Of a stretch of DNA of 64,000 nucleotides, positions 1 through 8,582 are shown in pieces. Position 1 is the first letter of the stretch. Each line of letters opens with the position of its first letter. The DNA is from Ruminococcus sp. (lineage in GTDB: Bacteria > Bacillota > Clostridia > Oscillospirales > Ruminococcaceae), in NCBI GenBank assembly GCA_017534835.1, contig JAFXVT010000011.1, positions 1 to 64,000 on the forward strand, in the 5' to 3' direction. The notes beneath the pieces are model-generated. The model saw only the letters and a program-made list of their open reading frames with translations. It did no database searches and was not told where the DNA came from. Made by a program: the position numbers and the translations under genes.

Positions 1-65
1 ATCAATTTCACGATAGAATAGTGTTACACGCAAAAGCGTGAATACTATTGAAGGAGGTCATTGAA

Positions 66-152
66 ATGACCAATTATCGTGAGATCCTGAGGCTCAGCTG
101 TCTCGGGCTTAACAAAGCACAGATCGCAGGTGCCTGCGGATCTCTATCGTAA
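66..152 (+). pseudogene. IS21-family transposase (IstA) N-terminal fragment
   Basis: A good ribosome site (GGAGG) precedes an ATG that opens a 28-codon frame beginning MTNYREILRL, followed by LGLNKAQIAG and CG. From memory of the family, this matches the start of IstA, the DDE transposase of IS21 elements, in its first helix-turn-helix. The frame stops at 152, just where the HTH should continue, so only the 5' tip survives. An imperfect hairpin (AATAGT at 17-22 with ACTATT at 44-49, CACGC/GCGTG inside) lies upstream and may belong to the element's end. No istB or right end is visible. Confidence 0.6.
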
Positions 153-565
153 GTATCCGCGCATTTGACATACGGCACACCGTCTACATCGATATGCTCT
201 ATATTGATATTGTCGATATTCCTGGAATCGTCCCTGTCAATATACTTGGGTTCGCTCTTGGCAATATTGAAATCGATCTTGTCATACGCCTCATAGAAGT
301 CGTTATTGATCGCATCGTCACGCTCTTGCTGACGCTTCTTCGCTATTTTCTCCCCTTCCTCGCGCTGCTTTCTGCGAAGTTCCTCTTCCTCATTTGCGCG
401 CTTCGCAGCAACTTCCTCTTCGTACTTTTTGACAGTCTCTCTGAACCATATTAAACTTTGCAGAAGTGGAGATACATTGGTAAATTCATCGTGTGCTATG
501 ACGATAACACCTGATAAACATATACTATTTTTCTTCAAACAGATTATGAATTGTCGTTTACACAT
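74..565 (-). pseudogene. remnant of a charged coiled-coil protein gene
   Basis: This 163-codon frame is probably not a single intact gene. Its middle part (about 455 down to 160) reads like real protein: a long Glu/Lys/Arg coiled coil (KKYEEEVAAKRANEEEELRR and onward) followed by an Asp-rich tail with PKYIDRDDSRNI and GVPYVKCADT. The last residues run into the antisense of the istA fragment, and the first 40 or so do not look like coding sequence. The best reading is a gene cut by an IS21-type insertion and then decayed. I do not recognise the family; a plasmid or conjugative-element protein is possible. Confidence 0.35.
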
Positions 566-669
566 TCTTCAGCATCTTCAGATAAGAATGATTGCACCAA
601 TTGGAGATTATCTTCCTCGCTCCGGAACTCATTGGAACAGAGCGCCTCATAGTCAATTAACAAAACAAG

Positions 670-735
670 TTTAAGCCAATTTAACATAGGTTTAACCTTT
701 CGGTACTGTTCAAATTAACATCGACCTGCTATAAT
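670..735 (+). promoter_or_regulatory. Pho-box-like repeats and -10 upstream of the phosphate operon
   Basis: Three TTTAA(C/G) direct repeats begin at 670, 680 and 691, one helical turn apart. A further TTAACA lies at 715-720, and a TATAAT -10 with an upstream TG at 730-735. No good -35 hexamer is present, as expected for an activated promoter. Firmicute PhoP boxes are TT(A/T/C)ACA-like repeats at about 11-bp spacing, so autoregulation by the adjacent response regulator is the natural inference. The rest of 566-669 shows no gene. Confidence 0.55.
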
Positions 736-758
736 GATAATATCAGGAGAGTGATACT

Positions 759-1421
759 ATGCTAATATACATCGTTGAAGATGATGATAATATCCGAGAA
801 CTTGAAGCATATGCAATGAAGAGCAACGGCTATGATACCGAGTGCTTTGAGAGCTCCAAGGAGTTCTATAAAGCGATAATAAAAGCTGTTCCCGACCTTG
901 TTTTGCTTGACATTATGCTGCCGGGCGATGACGGACTGACGATCCTTAAAAAGCTGCGTGACGACCCCGTTACCGAAAGAATCCCAGTCATCATTATTTC
1001 CGCAAAGACAACAGAGCTTGACCGTGTAAAGGGACTTGACCTCGGTGCTGATGATTATCTGTGTAAGCCGTTTGGAGTTATGGAGCTCGTCAGCCGTGTG
1101 AAGGCAAGACTGAGAGGAAAAAATCAGAGCAATGAATACCGTTTTGCAGAGATCCTGCTGAATGATGATACCCGAAAGGTGCTCATTTCGGGCAGGCAGA
1201 CAGAGCTTACATACAAGGAATTTGAACTGCTGAAAACACTTATAAAAAGCCCCGGAAAGGCTTTGACCCGTGACTTTCTCATTGATACCATATGGGGACA
1301 GGAAAGCACCGGACGGACCCTTGATGTGCATATCCGTACACTGAGAACGAAGCTTGGCGAGTGCGGAAGATATATCGGGACTGTCCGGAACGTAGGCTAT
1401 AAGCTGGATAAGGACGAGTGA
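759..1421 (+). CDS. phoP: OmpR/PhoB-family response regulator (PhoP-like)
   Basis: This is a two-domain DNA-binding response regulator of 220 residues, typical length. The receiver domain covers about 1-115: acidic pocket D8-D10, phosphoacceptor D51 in LVLLDIMLPG, S81 and K103 in the CKPF motif. The C-terminal winged helix (about 125-218) includes the RTLDVHIRTLRTKLG recognition region. The start has an AGGAGA site 8 nt upstream. The stop is one base from the kinase start, and a Na/Pi transporter follows, so phosphate limitation is the likely signal. The phosphate assignment rests on context and the repeats upstream; another stimulus is possible. Confidence 0.82.
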   Translation: MLIYIVEDDDNIRELEAYAMKSNGYDTECFESSKEFYKAIIKAVPDLVLLDIMLPGDDGLTILKKLRDDPVTERIPVIIISAKTTELDRVKGLDLGADDYLCKPFGVMELVSRVKARLRGKNQSNEYRFAEILLNDDTRKVLISGRQTELTYKEFELLKTLIKSPGKALTRDFLIDTIWGQESTGRTLDVHIRTLRTKLGECGRYIGTVRNVGYKLDKDE

Positions 1422-1422
1422 T

Positions 1423-2727
1423 ATGGAAAGAAAGATCAATCTCCACCTGTTCTATATGGGCGTTGTGACAGCGATCATAGGTATCCTTATCACTACTGTT
1501 ACATATTATGATTTCTTCCGTAAGGAGGTAAAGGAAAATCTCGCACATGAATGTCATCTGGTGGCACAGTGCTATGACAGCGGTGATCCGATCACCAAGC
1601 TTGACCGCTTCACAGGCGAGGACTTCCGTATAACACTTATCGAAAAGGACGGTACTGTCCTGTTTGAGAGCAGCGGTGATCCGCAGGAAATGCCAAATCA
1701 TCTTGACCGCCCTGAGATAAAGTCTGCTATCGAATACGGAACGGGAACAGACACACGTTTCTCCGACACCATAGGCACAGAGGATCATTACTATGCCCTG
1801 CGTCTCAGTGACGGAAATATACTGAGGATATCCATTCAGGCGGATTCGATCTTTTCGCTGTTTGAGCATTCCCTCGTCATCATACTCATCATTGTATTGG
1901 GTATCGTTGTTGTTTCACTTCTTGTTTCAATGAAGCTGACGAACAATCTGATAGCACCGTTTCGCAGAATACCTGAGCTTATCAGGACAAATGCTCCGCC
2001 CGAGGAAAGCGGTTTATACCCCGAAGTAATACCGCTTGTAGAGGAGATACGCAGTGCCAGAAATGCGCAGAGCGAGATGCGGCAGGAGTTTACGGCAAAT
2101 GTTTCTCACGAGCTGAAAACACCGCTGACCTCTATTTCGGGCTATGCAGAGCTGATAGAATCGGGAATGGCAAAGGGCGAGGACAGCATTGAGTTTGCAG
2201 GCAAAATAAAAAAAGAGGCTGACCGTATGCTTGCCCTCATCGGCGATATACTGCGGCTTTCCGAGCTTGACAGTATCGGTGATACGCCCCTTGATGATGA
2301 AATTGAACTGAAAGCCGCTGCCGAGGACTGCAAAGAACGTCTGTCGCAGCAGGCTGAAAAGCGTGGTATCAGGATAACTGTCAGCGGAGAAAGTGCGGTC
2401 ATCAAAGGCAGCAGGACGGAGATCACCGAGCTGATATACAACCTTGTGGATAATGCGATAAAGTACAACCGTGAGAACGGTAATATCGAAATAGACATCG
2501 CTGATAAAAAGCTGACCGTGACCGACACCGGGCTCGGAATACCGCAGGAGAGTATCCCACGGATATTCGAGCGCTTCTACCGTATCGACAAGAGCCGCAG
2601 CCGTGCAAAGGGCGGCACAGGTCTCGGACTATCTATCGTGAAGCATATCGCAGAGCATCACGGAGCTGAGATAGATGTGGAAAGCACAGTAGGTGTCGGA
2701 ACAAGCATCACAGTTACATTCAGATAA
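1423..2727 (+). CDS. phoR: sensor histidine kinase (PhoR-like)
   Basis: This membrane histidine kinase has 434 residues. One membrane helix lies at about 9-29, an extracellular sensor region at about 32-147, and a second helix at about 150-172. A linker then leads to the DHp domain with the phosphorylated His at about 229 in NVSHELKTPLTS. The ATPase domain shows the N box (ELIYNLVDNAIKYN), G1 (DTGLGIP), F (FERFYRIDKS) and G2 (GGTGLGLSIVK) boxes. It should phosphorylate the regulator encoded directly upstream. The order regulator-kinase-phosphate transporter supports a phosphate role. Confidence 0.82.
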   Translation: MERKINLHLFYMGVVTAIIGILITTVTYYDFFRKEVKENLAHECHLVAQCYDSGDPITKLDRFTGEDFRITLIEKDGTVLFESSGDPQEMPNHLDRPEIKSAIEYGTGTDTRFSDTIGTEDHYYALRLSDGNILRISIQADSIFSLFEHSLVIILIIVLGIVVVSLLVSMKLTNNLIAPFRRIPELIRTNAPPEESGLYPEVIPLVEEIRSARNAQSEMRQEFTANVSHELKTPLTSISGYAELIESGMAKGEDSIEFAGKIKKEADRMLALIGDILRLSELDSIGDTPLDDEIELKAAAEDCKERLSQQAEKRGIRITVSGESAVIKGSRTEITELIYNLVDNAIKYNRENGNIEIDIADKKLTVTDTGLGIPQESIPRIFERFYRIDKSRSRAKGGTGLGLSIVKHIAEHHGAEIDVESTVGVGTSITVTFR

Positions 2728-2737
2728 GGAGAATCCA

Positions 2738-4489
2738 ATGAACATTTTTTCAATATGTACCTTATGCGGAGGACTTGCCTTCTTCCTGTTCGGTATGCAC
2801 GTTATGTCACAAAGTCTGGAGAAGATCGCAGGCGGCAAGCTTGAAGCGACTCTCAAAAAAATGACCTCAAACCCGTTCAAGAGCCTTGCCCTCGGAGCAG
2901 GTATCACCATCGCTGTTCAGTCTTCTTCGGCAATGACGGTAATGCTCGTCGGACTTGTCAATTCCGGCATCATGCAGCTTGAACAGACCGTCGGCGTTAT
3001 CATGGGCTCAAACATCGGTACGACCCTGACGGCGTGGCTGCTCAGTACAGCCGGTATCAAGAGCGACAATGTGATCGTATCACTGCTCAAGCCCGAGAAC
3101 TTTGCCCCGATAGTTGCTCTTATCGGCATTATTATGATAATGATGAGCAAAAAGAAAAAGCGTCAGGACATCGGTACTATCATGGTGGGCTTTGCGGTGC
3201 TGATGTTCGGTATGGAGCTTATGAAGAACGCTGTATCTCCCCTTGCCGAAATGGAAGGCTTCAGCAAGCTTCTTGTGGCATTCAAAAATCCGCTTCTCAG
3301 CGTTACATTTGGTGCTGTTTTCACGGGCGTGATACAATCATCTGCTGCATCAGTCGGCATCTTGCAGGCGCTTTCTCTGACAGGCACGATCTCATACAGA
3401 ATGGCTATCCCGATCATTATGGGACAGAATATCGGTACCTGCGTGACTGCACTGATCTCATCTATCGGTGTAAACAAAAACGCAAAGCGAGTGACCGTGG
3501 TGCATATGTCATTCAATATCATTGGTACGATAATTTACCTTACCGTATTCTACGGACTTGATGCGCTCATTCATTTCAGCTTTGTGGATAAGCCGATCGG
3601 TGCGGTGGAGATCGCCGCTGTTCACTCCATTTTCAATATCGTCACTACGCTGATACTCCTGCCGTTCTCCAATCATCTTGTAAAGCTCGCCAAAAAGCTG
3701 GTACCCGATTCCAAAGAAGCCGAGGTATCTGTTCTGCTTGACAAGCGTCTTATCGCCACGCCGCCCCTTGCAGTTTCACAGTGCAGAGAAAAGACAGTGG
3801 ACATGGCACAGGGAGCAAAGGAAGCACTCCATGAAGCACTTCGGGCAATGTTTGATTATTCGGACAAAGCTGTGTTGAGCGTGGAGGAAAAGGAGCAGCT
3901 CCTTGATGAAATGGAAGACCAGCTCTCAACGTTCCTGCTGGAATTATCCGCTGTCAGCCTGACAGACGAGGACAGCCGTACCGTCACCGAGCTTCTGCAC
4001 ACGATAAGCGACTTTGAACGTATCAGCGACCACGCTATCAATATGATAGAGATAGCGCAGGAAATGGAGCGTAACAGTCAGAGCTTTTCAGACAGTGCGA
4101 AGGACGATTTCTCAACGCTTTTTGCGGCTCTGACGGAAATTTCGGGTCTTACAGTCAAGGCGTTTGCAGGTAATGATACTGCTGTTGCACTGAATGTTGA
4201 GCCTCTTGAAGAGGTCATTGACGATCTCACTAAGACGATAAGAGACAAGCATATCGACAGACTTCGCAAAGGTGAATGCAGCCCTGAATTGGGAGTTTAT
4301 TTGTCCGATCTGCTTATCAACTGTGAGAGAGTATCCGACCATTGCTCCAATATCGCAGTGTCTATCATACAGATAGCAAAGTCGAGTATGCGAAGCCATG
4401 TATACCTGAGTGAACTCAAAGCACAGCGTTCCGAGCAGTTTATCGGTGCTTACAATTCTTATCACGAAAAATACAGACTCTCTGCATAA
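2738..4489 (+). CDS. Na+/phosphate cotransporter with C-terminal PhoU-like domain
   Basis: The product is a predicted sodium-dependent phosphate symporter of 583 residues. The N-terminal half is hydrophobic and carries the two inverted Na_Pi_cotrans repeats, each with a QSS motif (AVQSSSAMT and GVIQSSAASVG) and a GxNIGT motif (MGSNIGTTLTA, MGQNIGTCVTA). The last 220 or so residues are soluble, helical and PhoU-like (ISDFERISDHAINM, LINCERVSDHCSNI). I chose the ATG at 2738 because it has AAGGAGA just upstream and starts the first helix; a longer in-frame start at 2693 lies inside phoR. It is the third gene of the pho operon. Confidence 0.88.
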   Translation: MNIFSICTLCGGLAFFLFGMHVMSQSLEKIAGGKLEATLKKMTSNPFKSLALGAGITIAVQSSSAMTVMLVGLVNSGIMQLEQTVGVIMGSNIGTTLTAWLLSTAGIKSDNVIVSLLKPENFAPIVALIGIIMIMMSKKKKRQDIGTIMVGFAVLMFGMELMKNAVSPLAEMEGFSKLLVAFKNPLLSVTFGAVFTGVIQSSAASVGILQALSLTGTISYRMAIPIIMGQNIGTCVTALISSIGVNKNAKRVTVVHMSFNIIGTIIYLTVFYGLDALIHFSFVDKPIGAVEIAAVHSIFNIVTTLILLPFSNHLVKLAKKLVPDSKEAEVSVLLDKRLIATPPLAVSQCREKTVDMAQGAKEALHEALRAMFDYSDKAVLSVEEKEQLLDEMEDQLSTFLLELSAVSLTDEDSRTVTELLHTISDFERISDHAINMIEIAQEMERNSQSFSDSAKDDFSTLFAALTEISGLTVKAFAGNDTAVALNVEPLEEVIDDLTKTIRDKHIDRLRKGECSPELGVYLSDLLINCERVSDHCSNIAVSIIQIAKSSMRSHVYLSELKAQRSEQFIGAYNSYHEKYRLSA

Positions 4490-4495
4490 AGAAAT

Positions 4496-4534
4496 AACAG
4501 CCGTATCCCCGATGTGAGAATACGGCTGTTTTCT
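4496..4534. terminator. bidirectional terminator between the pho operon and pyk
   Basis: A perfect 11-bp stem (AACAGCCGTAT with ATACGGCTGTT) and 13-nt loop sit between two convergent stop codons. A T-rich tract follows on the + strand, and the stem's A/T ends also give U residues on the - strand. It should end both convergent transcripts. Confidence 0.85.
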
Positions 4535-4538
4535 TATG

Positions 4539-5954
4539 TCAGCTTACTGTTTCAAGACGTATCGTGTTGGTGTTTCCAGATTTTCCGTTTGTCTGTCCAC
4601 CCGTCAGTATCACGTTGTCACCTTTGGAAAGTCCGAATACCTGTTTTGCTTTCTGCATAGCATGATAGAACATCACATCAACGGAATTGAACTCCTCACT
4701 GAGGACTGGAGTAACGCCCCAGCTCAGGTTCAGCTTTCTCCACGCTTTCAGAGATGTTGTCATTCCGATAATATCAACAGGCGGTCTGAAACGGCTCACC
4801 ATACGGACAGTCATTCCCGAAAGCGAGCTGATAACGATCCCCTTGGCTTTGGTATCTATCGCCATTGCACAGGTAGCGTGAGAAACAGCGTCAATATTAT
4901 TCTTGATGTCATACTCTGTTGAAGCAAAGCGCTTTTTGTAATCTATTGCTTTTTCGGTGCTTTCTGCGATCTCTGCCATGTTTCGCACAGATGCCACGGG
5001 ATATTTGCCCGAAGCTGTTTCACCTGACAGCATGATTGCTGACGAGCCGTCATATACCGCATTCGCTACATCTGAGATCTCAGCTCTTGTCGGGCGAGGC
5101 TTTTCGATCATGGATTCCAGCATTTCCGTTGCAGTGATTACACGCTTGCCGAGCAGCCTGCACTTCTTGATAAGAAATTTCTGTATCGACGGCACTTCCA
5201 CAAACGGAATTTCCACACCCAGGTCGCCTCGAGCGACCATAACGCCGTCAGCGATCTCGCATATCTCGTCAATATGGTCAACGCCCGAACGGTTTTCTAT
5301 CTTGGCGATAATGTCAATGTCGTTACCGCCATTATCGTTGAGGAACTGACGCAGGGAAGCTACATCATCTTTGGTGGAAACAAACGATGCAGCTATGAAA
5401 TCCACTCCGTTTTTGATACCGAACAGCAGATCTTCCTTATCCTGCTCACTCAGATATTCGCTTTGCAGCACATGATTCGGGAAATTCATACTCTTGCGGT
5501 CAGACATTTCGCCGCCCACGATCACTTCACAGTTGACCGTATTGCCGCTGATGCCGGTAACTTTGAACGAGAGCAGACCGTTGTTCACAAGGATCGTATC
5601 ACCGACATTCACCTCGTTTGCGAGGTTCTTGTAGCTGACCGAAACACGTTCATTCGTTCCGACACAATCATCAGAAGTAAACGCAAACGGATCGCCGTCA
5701 TTAAGGTAAATCTTGTGATCTTCAAACATTCCGATCCTGTATTCCGGTCCTTTGGTATCGAGCATGATCGCTATGGGGAGATTCAGGTCATCTCTTACAT
5801 TTTTCAAGGTGTCGATCTTCTCCTGATGCTCCTCATGTGTACCGTGGGAGAAATTCAGCCTCGCTACATTCATTCCTGCCAGACACATCTCCCTGAGTAC
5901 ATTTTCCTGCTCACTTGCCGGACCTATCGTGCAGATGATCTTAGTCTTTCTCAT
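4539..5954 (-). CDS. pyk: pyruvate kinase
   Basis: This enzyme converts phosphoenolpyruvate and ADP to pyruvate and ATP in glycolysis. It has about 471 residues, the usual bacterial length without the extra C-terminal PEP-utilizer domain of Bacillus enzymes. Motifs are RKTKIICTIGPAS at the start, MNVARLNFSHG, MLDTKGPEYRIG, the catalytic-Lys region IIAKIENRSGVDHIDEI, MVARGDLGVEIP and TATEMLESMIEKPRPTRAEI. I prefer the ATG at 5954 (MRKTK), matching the family start; ATGs at 5960 and 5969 are in frame. The start lies inside the end of a small upstream ORF, suggesting translational coupling. Confidence 0.95.
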   Translation of the reverse strand: MRKTKIICTIGPASEQENVLREMCLAGMNVARLNFSHGTHEEHQEKIDTLKNVRDDLNLPIAIMLDTKGPEYRIGMFEDHKIYLNDGDPFAFTSDDCVGTNERVSVSYKNLANEVNVGDTILVNNGLLSFKVTGISGNTVNCEVIVGGEMSDRKSMNFPNHVLQSEYLSEQDKEDLLFGIKNGVDFIAASFVSTKDDVASLRQFLNDNGGNDIDIIAKIENRSGVDHIDEICEIADGVMVARGDLGVEIPFVEVPSIQKFLIKKCRLLGKRVITATEMLESMIEKPRPTRAEISDVANAVYDGSSAIMLSGETASGKYPVASVRNMAEIAESTEKAIDYKKRFASTEYDIKNNIDAVSHATCAMAIDTKAKGIVISSLSGMTVRMVSRFRPPVDIIGMTTSLKAWRKLNLSWGVTPVLSEEFNSVDVMFYHAMQKAKQVFGLSKGDNVILTGGQTNGKSGNTNTIRLETVS

Positions 5955-6081
5955 GCTCATCCGCCTCACTCTCGTCCTTCTTTTTTGCAGGACGGTTCAT
6001 ATCTCTCGAAATGAAGAAATCGAGTGCGACCATACCGATCATCATTAAAACACATAAAGCTACCATTACTATCTTAAACAT
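5941..6081 (-). CDS. 46-residue single-span membrane peptide overlapping pyk
   Basis: This short gene has a strong ribosome site (ACGGAGG, 8 nt before ATG). It begins MFKIVMVALCVLMMIGM, one membrane helix of about 22 residues. A short hydrophilic tail rich in Lys, Asp and Glu follows (RPAKKKDESEADEHEKD). Its stop lies 14 nt inside the pyk reading frame. It begins 22 nt after the upstream membrane-protein gene, so the three appear to form one operon. I do not recognise a family. The ribosome site, hydrophobic profile and tight packing argue that it is translated. Confidence 0.6.
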   Translation of the reverse strand: MFKIVMVALCVLMMIGMVALDFFISRDMNRPAKKKDESEADEHEKD

Positions 6082-6103
6082 ATATTATGCCTCCGTTATA
6101 TTG

Positions 6104-6520
6104 TTATTTGAGTTTTGTTCCTTTCACAATATACGGAGAAATGTTTTTGCGCCCATCCTGGTCGTGAATATACTTTATGATCGACTTCTGACTGTAATTA
6201 ATACTGCTTCCGAGCAGTAATGCGGAAGTCAGTAGCAGCAGCGAGATCTGTAAAAGAACCAGACCTCCATTATAATAAATACTGAATGGCTGCGGTCTGT
6301 CAAATCGTCTTACGGAGTGTACACTCGTTATTCTCGATCGACTGATCGGGAGAAGTTCTTCTGTGTATGCAGCAACAGGAAGGGATACTATATTATTGGT
6401 CACTATCCTTGTATCAGGATACAGCGATCCAAATCGGGAATTATCAGCCCCTCTGATATTGCTGCCGGTAAGGAACAGAGGAAGAACGGATAATGCGATA
6501 AGCAGGGCAAATGCACTCAT
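6104..6520 (-). CDS. small membrane-anchored protein of unknown function
   Basis: This frame of 138 residues from the first ATG has a hydrophobic N-terminal segment (FALLIALSVLPLFLTG). A polar stretch of about 70 residues comes next, then a second helix near the C-terminus (LVLLQISLLLLTSALLLG) and a basic tail. The ATG at 6520 is about 26 nt from the strong GGGAGGGAG site (6548-6556). An in-frame ATA at 6541 is well spaced from that site and would add KQAKHF, giving a classic positively charged N-terminus. The real start may therefore be a rare ATA codon. A repeat-borne promoter lies upstream. I recognise no family. Confidence 0.6.
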   Translation of the reverse strand: MSAFALLIALSVLPLFLTGSNIRGADNSRFGSLYPDTRIVTNNIVSLPVAAYTEELLPISRSRITSVHSVRRFDRPQPFSIYYNGGLVLLQISLLLLTSALLLGSSINYSQKSIIKYIHDQDGRKNISPYIVKGTKLK

Positions 6521-6602
6521 GAAATGCTTCGCTTGCTTTATATTCTCCCTCCCTTAAAATAGATAGTAATTGGTAGTGTCCTTCGTTTATAAGAACATAT
6601 CT

Positions 6603-6631
6603 ATTATATCATATTATGTCTGGAATAGCAA
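6603..6631 (-). promoter_or_regulatory. repeat-borne sigma-A promoter facing the 6520 gene
   Basis: Read on the - strand: TTGCTA at 6631-6626, exactly 17 bp, then TATAAT at 6608-6603 with a TGN extension. It faces the membrane-protein/small peptide/pyk operon. The same module occurs at 15705-15733, 27049-27077 and 63015-63043. Confidence 0.7.
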
Positions 6632-6708
6632 GGGTACGCGGCGATATACTTCCGTTCCGGAGAACTCAGCCGCGATACAGGAGGCGGCGACACGCCGCTT
6701 ATATCATA
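6604..6708 (-). repeat. one copy of the ~95-bp promoter-bearing repeat
   Basis: One full 95-bp unit begins at 6604, and the first 10 bases of the next begin at 6699. The unit is a 28-bp promoter-like block followed upstream by about 67 bp of GC-rich sequence with inverted repeats (GCGGCG-TGT-CGCCGC). It matches the tandem units at 15706-15905 closely and those at 26860-27077 more loosely. Confidence 0.8.
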
Positions 6709-6830
6709 AAAGGCTCACGATGGCAAGAGGAGGCTGTTTGATTTACGATCAACTCAATGACGTGAGATACGATCACGCTTCTTTTATCTGCTGTCGGGAT
6801 ATACCATTCTTCCGGATCCAGTATCTGCAT
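6699..6830 (-). other. short coding-like fragment, 43 codons
   Basis: An open frame starting MQILDPEEWYIPTADKRSVI runs 43 codons into the edge of the repeat. Its composition looks like real protein, but there is no clear ribosome site and its stop lies in repeat sequence. It may be a gene remnant. The rest of the 6831-6960 stretch shows nothing I can name. Confidence 0.25.
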
Positions 6831-6960
6831 TATATCTCGACTTATTTTTTATGTACTGTTAAGCTAAGAAAGGGACAGCTCTGAGTAAACTGTATCTTAG
6901 TCTGTCCGTTCGTATGCTGATAATAGCTGCTGCTTTAATCTACCACGATATGCAAAATAG

Positions 6961-7656
6961 TTAATCAGCACGGTACGCAATTAACATCTTTTTCAGCGCG
7001 TCCAGTATCAGCAGATACAGCATTCCCACTATCAGCAGCGCACAGAAAAGCGCCAGTATCCACCAAGCGCAGCCCATATACGGCAGCTCATCAGAAAAGC
7101 CGAATGCACCAGCCTGACTGCCCCAGTTCAGGAAGAAGTACGGATAATTATACCCTTCTGCGAACTGCCAGTTGCGGACATATCCGACGCCTGCGTATAT
7201 TGCATACAATATCGGCGGAACTATCACCCAGAGGTCATTACGCTTCCTGATACTGCTGCTGATACCCGTCACAAAAAAATCCATTATCCCGGCAGCGGGC
7301 ACTACAACGTGCGTCAGGATATTCTGAATGTTCCATGCTCCGTGTCCCATTGTCGGTGCAAGCACGAAACAGAACACAGCTCCGGTCAGTGTGATCGAGA
7401 CAGTGCCGACAAATTTGATGATGTACCAAAGATCGCTGAACGGCTTGTCCTTCAGCATTTTCACAAGTCCTGCCAGACAGATGAGTGCCAGTGCGATATT
7501 TGACTGTATCGTGAAGAACATAAATACAGTCCTGCCGCCCATAAAGGAATCACGTCCGGCGTACCAGCTCAGAAATGTGCCGCTCACTGCTGACGCTATG
7601 GCAGCAGCTTTCAGCGTATAGGACAGCCTTTTTTGTACCGGTGAAATATTACCCAT
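6961..7656 (-). CDS. Pr6Pr-type integral membrane protein
   Basis: This protein of about 231 residues is highly hydrophobic, with six likely membrane helices. Features I recall for the Pr6Pr family are visible: FFTIQSNIALALICL, the helix KFVGTVSITLTGAVFCFVLA, the ILTHVVVPAAGIMDFFV segment, and aromatic residues around the YPYFFLNW loop. Its biochemical role is not established. I chose the ATG at 7656 because GGAGG lies 6 nt upstream; the ATG at 7668 overlaps that site. It is a single gene with no obvious partner. Confidence 0.7.
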   Translation of the reverse strand: MGNISPVQKRLSYTLKAAAIASAVSGTFLSWYAGRDSFMGGRTVFMFFTIQSNIALALICLAGLVKMLKDKPFSDLWYIIKFVGTVSITLTGAVFCFVLAPTMGHGAWNIQNILTHVVVPAAGIMDFFVTGISSSIRKRNDLWVIVPPILYAIYAGVGYVRNWQFAEGYNYPYFFLNWGSQAGAFGFSDELPYMGCAWWILALFCALLIVGMLYLLILDALKKMLIAYRAD

Positions 7657-7744
7657 GACAGCCTCCATATAAAGGAATGATAGCAGATGTATTCTGCGGA
7701 CGATTTACAATGTTGAAAGTTATCTTGCTCCTTATCTGACTATT

Positions 7745-8533
7745 TTACAGCGTGACCGTTGCAATATACTCAGTATCCTTGCCGACACTGATGTCAGGCT
7801 CTGCGACACTTAATACACCGCCGGCAACGCTCATAAAGTGGCATATCGCTATCCCGAGATCGACCTTCTGAACGTCCCACGCTGCACCGCCGCCTGCAAG
7901 ATTCTTTTTCTCATAGAAATGATACGCATTGCCACACTTTACGATTCGCCACGGCTGCTTGTTGACTGCTGACGGTGCAAGTCTGACAGCCTCAAGTGCA
8001 TTCATTATCGTAGGATCGTCAGTGTGCAGCGGTTCACCAAAGCCGTTCGCGAAAAACAGCTCCTCGTTTTTTATGCGCTTATCTGCTCTGATCGCCGTTC
8101 TCATACCTATCTCCTTGATAGAACGTTTCTTTGCAGGATAACCGAGAGGACTCACACAAGGCATGATCTCCCCTTCTCTTACGCCTGCTTTCTGCTCAAA
8201 CAGCTCTCGCTTCATTGTACCGCCTATCCATGTTGTGCCGATGCCAAGTGACCACGCATAGAGTACCAGTTTCTCAAAGGAATACCCGAATGCTTCTGCA
8301 CAGTGCTCTGTCAGCGGCACCTTTCCTGTAATATAAAGGTGTTCTCCCTGAATGACAGGACTGGAAAGACCATGTTCCGCAGCATCGAGCAAAACGAATT
8401 TCACGGGGATACCATACGGGTTTGTGATCGAATTGATGTATTCTGTCAGCTCCTTTATGTCATTTTCTGTCACAGCTTTGCCGTCAAAGGTTCGGACGCT
8501 TTTTCGTGTCCTTATGAGTTCCATCATATCCAT
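7745..8533 (-). CDS. nitroreductase-family flavoprotein
   Basis: This is a predicted FMN-dependent oxidoreductase of 262 residues. It starts MDMMELIRTRKSVRTFDGK, the hallmark N-terminal Arg-rich FMN phosphate-binding segment. Other family features are APSAVNKQPWRIV and an active-site region around SLGIGTTWIGGTM. The domain order resembles the putative TM-nitroreductase subgroup with two weakly related halves. The in-frame GTG at 8542 is less likely than the ATG at 8533, which has AAGAGGTG 6 nt upstream. It is the second gene after a peroxide-sensing-type MarR regulator, so a role in detoxifying oxidised or nitro compounds is plausible. Confidence 0.8.
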   Translation of the reverse strand: MDMMELIRTRKSVRTFDGKAVTENDIKELTEYINSITNPYGIPVKFVLLDAAEHGLSSPVIQGEHLYITGKVPLTEHCAEAFGYSFEKLVLYAWSLGIGTTWIGGTMKRELFEQKAGVREGEIMPCVSPLGYPAKKRSIKEIGMRTAIRADKRIKNEELFFANGFGEPLHTDDPTIMNALEAVRLAPSAVNKQPWRIVKCGNAYHFYEKKNLAGGGAAWDVQKVDLGIAICHFMSVAGGVLSVAEPDISVGKDTEYIATVTL

Positions 8534-8582
8534 AGTCAGCACCTCTTGTTTGATTTTTTACGTGAGATAGTCCCCTTTTCTG

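Noticed and set aside
762..1439. 225-codon - strand frame opposite the response regulator
   Set aside because: It mirrors the regulator in another frame, has no ribosome site and no recognisable motif.
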